Assembly (NCBI RefSeq): GCF_019669905.1
Contig: NZ_AP019777.1
Location: 3,534,001-3,598,000, forward strand
Direction: 5' to 3'
DNA: 64,000 nucleotides
Source: Methylomonas koyamae
Lineage (GTDB): Bacteria > Pseudomonadota > Gammaproteobacteria > Methylococcales > Methylomonadaceae
Part shown: one piece after another, positions 59,935 to 64,000 of the stretch
Position numbering within the stretch: the stretch's first letter is position 1
Layout of the letters: each line of letters starts with the position of its first letter
Made by a program: the position numbers and the translations under genes
Notes under the pieces: model-generated
What the model was told of the DNA's origin: nothing
The model's database searches: none
Seen by the model: only the letters and a program-made list of their open reading frames with translations

Positions 59935-61168
59935 AAAACCTCGCCGGTTGCGGTTGGCCGTTCGGTTGCGCCAGAGCGACCGGATGGCGGCTATGCCCCA
60001 ACATCGCGCCCCACAAAAACATCAGTACCGCATTCTGCGGAAAGTACTCCCACAAATTGAAGGTCAAGCCGGCGACGAAAATAAACGCCGCGACCAAGCC
60101 TTTGCCGGGGTGGGCCGACGTCCTTGTCGTTGCCCATAGCAAACCCAGATAGGCCAACAAACCGATCAGGCCGTAACCGTTCAGTAAAAACAAATACAGG
60201 CTGTCGGAATCGAACTGGCCGGGAAAATGCTCGGCGCCGAACAACAGGTTGACGGTATTCGAACTCAAGCCCAAGCCCCAACCGAACAGCAAATCGGCGG
60301 CATCGTGCACGTGGTTGGCGAACACCCGTTGCCACAAGGCGATGCGGCCGTCCTCGGTCGGATCGGCGTCGTCGCGGCCGCTCAACAAAGGACTGGAGGC
60401 CAGGATCAACGCGCCGACCGCCAACATCGGCGCCGGCATCCACAAGGCCCAGCGGTCGCGTGGCCGCAGCGCGGCGTAGACCCGGAAAAACACCACCAGC
60501 AACCCGCTCAGAAACGCGGTACGCGAGCCGCTCAACAAAGCCAGCAACACGCTGAGCCCCAGCCAACGGCGCATGCCCGGCACTACGGCGAATACCAGCG
60601 CGCAAGTCGCCATCGCCGCGCCGAACAGGTTCGGGCTGACGAAAGTTCCGAACGGCCGGCCGCCGCCCAACATCGACACGCCGAACAACGGCGGCGCCCA
60701 CAAGGCCTGGGCCAAGGCCAAGCCGGCCTGCAGCAGCAAGTAGTAACGCAAGTAATGGGCGAAGCGGCCGATGACCCAATCGGCCACGCCGCGGCGACCG
60801 CAGACGAAGCCGATCAAAGCCAGCGGCAAATATTCGAAAATTCTGAGCCCGGTCATCGGCACGATCAACGGCAAATCCAGATAGACGGCGTAGCCGATTT
60901 CGCACAGGACGTAGGCGGCTATTAAACTGAGAAAGGCCGGAATCGGACCGCTGAAGATGCCGTTGCGCAAACGCGGTTCGGCCCAGGCGTAGCAAACCAA
61001 CAGCGCCAGCATCGCTTCGCGCAGCAAACGCAAGCCCATCTCCTGTTCGCCGTAAACTTCCTTGATGCCGGCCCAGGCCGACTGCACCTGCGGCAACGAG
61101 GCGACAGTCGAGGTACAAACCAAGCCGAACAACAGCAGCGGCAGATCTTTCTCCAGCCTCAAGACCAT
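59927..61168 (-). CDS. Wzy-like O-antigen polymerase/ligase family protein
   Basis: The 413 residues contain about 10-12 membrane helices and a large periplasmic loop (LSGRDDADPTEDGRIALWQR onward, ending FGAEHFPGQFDSDSLYLFLL) with the arginine and acidic residues typical of Wzy/WaaL proteins. It probably polymerises repeat units delivered by the adjacent flippase under control of the adjacent Wzz-kinase. Confidence 0.85.
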   Translation of the reverse strand: MVLRLEKDLPLLLFGLVCTSTVASLPQVQSAWAGIKEVYGEQEMGLRLLREAMLALLVCYAWAEPRLRNGIFSGPIPAFLSLIAAYVLCEIGYAVYLDLPLIVPMTGLRIFEYLPLALIGFVCGRRGVADWVIGRFAHYLRYYLLLQAGLALAQALWAPPLFGVSMLGGGRPFGTFVSPNLFGAAMATCALVFAVVPGMRRWLGLSVLLALLSGSRTAFLSGLLVVFFRVYAALRPRDRWALWMPAPMLAVGALILASSPLLSGRDDADPTEDGRIALWQRVFANHVHDAADLLFGWGLGLSSNTVNLLFGAEHFPGQFDSDSLYLFLLNGYGLIGLLAYLGLLWATTRTSAHPGKGLVAAFIFVAGLTFNLWEYFPQNAVLMFLWGAMLGHSRHPVALAQPNGQPQPARFYG

Positions 61169-61175
61169 AACCGGA

Positions 61176-63557
61176 TTAACCCCGTTCGTCCGACTCGGCG
61201 GCGGCCGGTTGCCATTCCCGCTCCAACTGTTTGCTCAGCCAATCGCCCACGGCATGGTATTTGTCGCTCCATCCGCCGGCCGCAGCCGGCTCCTGGTCGG
61301 CGCGCTGGTAGGCGTAACCGTAATACGGGTAATACGAGGAACCCTGTTTCATGTCGTTGATGATGAAGCCGTTCGGGTTGATGCCGACTTGCTGGAAGCG
61401 GCGGGCGCTGACTTCCAATTCCTGCGCGGTATAGCGCCCTTCCTTGACTACCAGAAACGTGGCGTCGGCATGCTTGCCCAGGATGGCCGCGTCGGTGGCG
61501 CCCAAAATCGGCGGCGAGTCGATCACGATATGGTTGTAAAAACTCTGCAACTGGCGCAAGGTCTCGCCCAACTCGCCCAAAACCAGCAACTCGGCCGGAT
61601 TCAACACCATATTGCCGCGCGGGATCAGATCGATACCGATCTCGGGCAGGCTGACGATGACCTCGCCCAGCGTGGCGCGGCCGGCCAATAAATCGGACAA
61701 GCCGGGCTGCTTGCCGATGCCGAAGGTATCGTGCAGGCGGCCGTTGCGCATGTCGGCGTCTATCACCAATACCCGTTTTTTGATGCTGGCCAGCAAAGCG
61801 GCCAAATTGGAGCTGACGAAGGATTTACCCATGCCCGGCGCCGGGCTGCTGACCATGATCACCTTGCTTTCCCGGCTGGCTAACGTGGCTTCCAGGGTCG
61901 TGCGCAGGCCGCGCAACGATTCGACCGAGATATCCAGCGGGTCCTGGCTGGCCAGGATGCCGCCGTCCTTGTCGCGGCCGAGCAGGCGCCCCAGTTTGCG
62001 CTGCTTTTTACTGTGCGGGATGGCGGCAAACATCGGCAGCCCGACCTGGTATTCCAGCAAGGCCGGATAATTGTCGTGGCGTTGCAGCGAGTGGCGCAGA
62101 AAAATCAGTGCCGACCCCAGGCTCAGGCCCAGCAGCGTGGCGATGGCCAGCAACAAACCGGGTTTCGGCCAGTAGGGCTTTTCCGGAACCACCGCGAAAT
62201 CGACGATGCGCGAGTTGCCCAACGAGCCGGCGGCGGCGATGCGCTGCTCCTGGGCGCTGTTCAGCAACGAGGTATACAGTTCGGTATTGACCTGCACGTC
62301 GCGCGACAGGCTGACCATGTTTTGCTGGGTTTTGGGTAAGTCCTTGATCCGCTTTTCCAGGGCTGCCAATTTGTTATTGACCCGCTTGATCTGGGCGTTG
62401 GTGGCGATCATGTCCGGATGTTCGGATTCCAGCCGTTGGCTTTGCTCGTCGTATTTTTGCTTGAGCTGGATGCTCAGGGTTTCCATGTCCGACGCCTGCT
62501 TCAACAGAATTTCGGCCTCGGCGGAAATATCCACCGCACCGTGCTGTTGGCGGTAGGCGCTCAAGCCCTGCTCGGCCTTCTCCAGCCGTTCTTTGACCAC
62601 CGGCAACTGGCTTTCCAGGAAAGCCAGCTTTTGCGAGGCCTCCGCCGACTCCCAATTGACGGTGGCGTTGACGTAGATCGCGGCGATGTCGTTGACCGAT
62701 TTAGCCAACTGCTCCGGGTCGCGGCCTTTCAACTCCACGCTCAAGATGTCGGTATCTTTCGACACTTCCTTGACGGCAAAGGCTTTCTGCAACGTTTCGA
62801 TGGCCGACAGCGCGGTGCGCCGCACCAGCTCGAAATGGGTGCCGGGATGGGCGTCCAGCGCCTCGACCTTAATGGCGACCGGCGTTTTCTCGCCGACTTC
62901 GGCCGTCGCTACCTGGCCGACTTCGCCGGCCAGCAATTCGTCGCCGTTGGGCGCCAATAGCCGATAGCGGCCGTGTTCCAGCGCAATCAGCGTAAATTCT
63001 TTTTCCAGATAGCGATCCGGCACTTCGAACGCGGCCACTTTGACGCGCTCGCCGCCCCAGGCCCAGCGGCCGAAGCCCCACCAGGCGCCGGCAACGCCGT
63101 CGTGCCTGTCGTGGCGGCGCGCCAGAGTTTCGCCGATCAACGGGAAGTAGTACGGTTGGATTTCGATTGCCAGATTCAGGTTATCCACCACCTTACCCAG
63201 CACCGACCGCGAACGCAGAATCTCCACCTCGCGCTGCGCCCGCGGACTTTCCGCTTCGGCCGGGGTCTGGTTATTGTCGCCGCGCAAATTGGCCACCAAT
63301 AACGCTTTATTCTTATCGATGCGCAGCAATGCGTCGGCCTTGTAGGTGCGCGGCGCCAAGACCAAGTACGCCAGCGCCAGCGTCAAGACCGCGGCCACGG
63401 CGACAAGGATGGTTTTTCGGCCTTCGACCAGCAAATCCACGTAATCGCGAATGCTGACGCTCTGCTCTTGCAGGCGGCTTGGATTCGGCAAGGCCAAGAC
63501 CGGAGTGGCTTCATTGTGTGGAACCATAGTTTTGATAATCCATTCGCTGTTTAACAC
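61176..63557 (-). CDS. Polysaccharide co-polymerase/bacterial tyrosine kinase (Wzz-BY kinase)
   Basis: The 793 residues have a Wzz N-terminus with membrane helix (about 35-70, VSIRDYVDLLVEGRKTILVA), a long periplasmic coiled coil (about 300-430) and a second membrane helix (about 465-485, KPGLLLAIATLLGLSLGSAL). The BY-kinase domain has Walker A SSPAPGMGKS (about 565-574), Walker A' VLVIDADMRNG and Walker B VIDSPPI. A tyrosine cluster lies near the end (about 737-748, SYYPYYGYAYQ). It sets chain length by autophosphorylation cycles. GTG 63557 is preceded by AGGGG; ATG 63527 is an alternative start. Confidence 0.92.
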   Translation of the reverse strand: MLNSEWIIKTMVPHNEATPVLALPNPSRLQEQSVSIRDYVDLLVEGRKTILVAVAAVLTLALAYLVLAPRTYKADALLRIDKNKALLVANLRGDNNQTPAEAESPRAQREVEILRSRSVLGKVVDNLNLAIEIQPYYFPLIGETLARRHDRHDGVAGAWWGFGRWAWGGERVKVAAFEVPDRYLEKEFTLIALEHGRYRLLAPNGDELLAGEVGQVATAEVGEKTPVAIKVEALDAHPGTHFELVRRTALSAIETLQKAFAVKEVSKDTDILSVELKGRDPEQLAKSVNDIAAIYVNATVNWESAEASQKLAFLESQLPVVKERLEKAEQGLSAYRQQHGAVDISAEAEILLKQASDMETLSIQLKQKYDEQSQRLESEHPDMIATNAQIKRVNNKLAALEKRIKDLPKTQQNMVSLSRDVQVNTELYTSLLNSAQEQRIAAAGSLGNSRIVDFAVVPEKPYWPKPGLLLAIATLLGLSLGSALIFLRHSLQRHDNYPALLEYQVGLPMFAAIPHSKKQRKLGRLLGRDKDGGILASQDPLDISVESLRGLRTTLEATLASRESKVIMVSSPAPGMGKSFVSSNLAALLASIKKRVLVIDADMRNGRLHDTFGIGKQPGLSDLLAGRATLGEVIVSLPEIGIDLIPRGNMVLNPAELLVLGELGETLRQLQSFYNHIVIDSPPILGATDAAILGKHADATFLVVKEGRYTAQELEVSARRFQQVGINPNGFIINDMKQGSSYYPYYGYAYQRADQEPAAAGGWSDKYHAVGDWLSKQLEREWQPAAAESDERG

Positions 63558-63563
63558 TGAATT

Positions 63564-63638
63564 CCCCTCTTTGGAAAAGAGGGGGCTGGGGGAGATTTAT
63601 GCAAATAATCCCCCCGCGATCCCCTAGGGGAAGCTAAT
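63564..63638. repeat. Intergenic palindromic unit (CCCCTCTTT/AAAGAGGGG)
   Basis: A perfect 9-bp stem (63564-63572 / 63576-63584, loop GGA) is followed by a purine-rich stretch and by CCCCTAGGGG (63622-63631), itself palindromic. It fills the gap between the export protein and the kinase and overlaps the kinase ribosome site. The style is that of a dispersed intergenic repeat. Confidence 0.45.
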
Positions 63639-63640
63639 AA

Positions 63641-64000
63641 CTACATCCCCATCAACGCCGCTTGCGACATGATCGCGGTAAACGAACCGGGCAGGATTTG
63701 GTTCAACACCCGCGACCATTGGGTAACGCCGGCGGTACCGACGAACAGGGTGTCGTGCGCCTGCAGCGGAAATTGCTCGGCCAGAATCATCGCATCGGGC
63801 GATTCGGCATTCAGTTGGAAAATCTCCGGCTGCATATCGCCGGCGCGCACCACGTAGACGTCGCCGGGGCGCGAGGTATTGAAATCGACGCCGTAGGCCT
63901 CGACCAACGCTTGCGCCAGACTCATCCGGCCTTTGTTGATCTGTACCGCCTGCTGCCGGCCGACCTCGCCCATCACGTAGACTTTGCTGTCTTTCTGGTC
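63641..64000 (-). CDS. Polysaccharide export protein (Wza-like), C-terminal part
   Basis: 119 residues are visible and the N-terminus lies beyond 64000. SKVYVMGEVGRQQAVQINKG and RMSLAQALVEAYGVDFNTSR form the SLBB-type repeat, followed by GDVYVVRAGD, FPLQAHDTLFVGTAGVTQWS and a C-terminal amphipathic helix (NQILPGSFTAIMSQAALMGM) that makes the outer membrane pore in Wza. It is the first exported-glycan gene of the cluster seen here. Confidence 0.88.
   Translation of the reverse strand, partial: DQKDSKVYVMGEVGRQQAVQINKGRMSLAQALVEAYGVDFNTSRPGDVYVVRAGDMQPEIFQLNAESPDAMILAEQFPLQAHDTLFVGTAGVTQWSRVLNQILPGSFTAIMSQAALMGM

Overview
The window reads as the chromosome of a gammaproteobacterial methylotroph, most likely a Methylomonas-like methanotroph. 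This is inferred from gene content: a periplasmic MxaD-like protein of methanol oxidation, an exosortase (PEP-CTERM) associated acyltransferase within an exopolysaccharide locus, and GC-rich chromosomal genes typical of Gram-negative aerobes. No database search was possible, so family names rest on motifs and remembered family architecture.

Layout. 1-5440 (minus) is a tripartite efflux operon, tolC-like, then periplasmic adaptor, then RND pump (pump cut by the window edge). 5666-6439 holds a small membrane-anchored protein, a strong promoter, tRNA-Gly(GCC) and tRNA-Cys(GCA). About 6.4-23.8 kb is an integrated P4-type phage satellite-like island. It carries a tyrosine integrase with arm-site-like repeats at both ends, an AlpA regulator, a leader with P4-immunity-like complementary segments, small operon genes, a Toprim primase and a P-loop helicase followed by iteron-like repeats, an Ogr/Delta zinc finger, an orphan lambda gpI-like tail assembly protein, and half of a P2-type integrase. 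A second identical tRNA-Gly closes it. The cargo includes a large ROCO-type GTPase gene (918 codons once restored) that has been split by an IS5-family element. A second identical IS separates alpA from its ribosome binding site, so the island looks grounded.

23.97-40.5 kb is ordinary chromosome with some unusual signalling genes: a large FAD/Fe-S oxidoreductase, an autotransporter-like barrel, a Ser/Thr kinase divergent from a lipoprotein hydrolase and a Sel1/coiled-coil/caspase-like protein, a coiled-coil membrane protein, an EamA transporter, MlaA, a stand-alone CheD, and the MxaD-like protein. 40.7-46.7 kb (minus) is a tightly coupled four-gene sensory operon (outer membrane barrel, small periplasmic binding protein, hybrid histidine kinase, sigma-54 response regulator). 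Just upstream and divergent is a textbook-spaced sigma-54 promoter driving two very small genes closed by a terminator. 47.9-52.4 kb holds a soluble tandem sensor protein divergent from a PAS-GGDEF-EAL protein. 52.7-64 kb (minus) is an exopolysaccharide cluster: export protein (partial), chain-length/tyrosine kinase, polymerase, flippase, methyltransferase, four glycosyltransferases and the exosortase-type acyltransferase.

Most interesting are the satellite island with its RNA-immunity-like leader and candidate origin, the IS-broken ROCO GTPase (a possible defence gene), and the kinase/caspase and sigma-54 sensory neighbourhoods.
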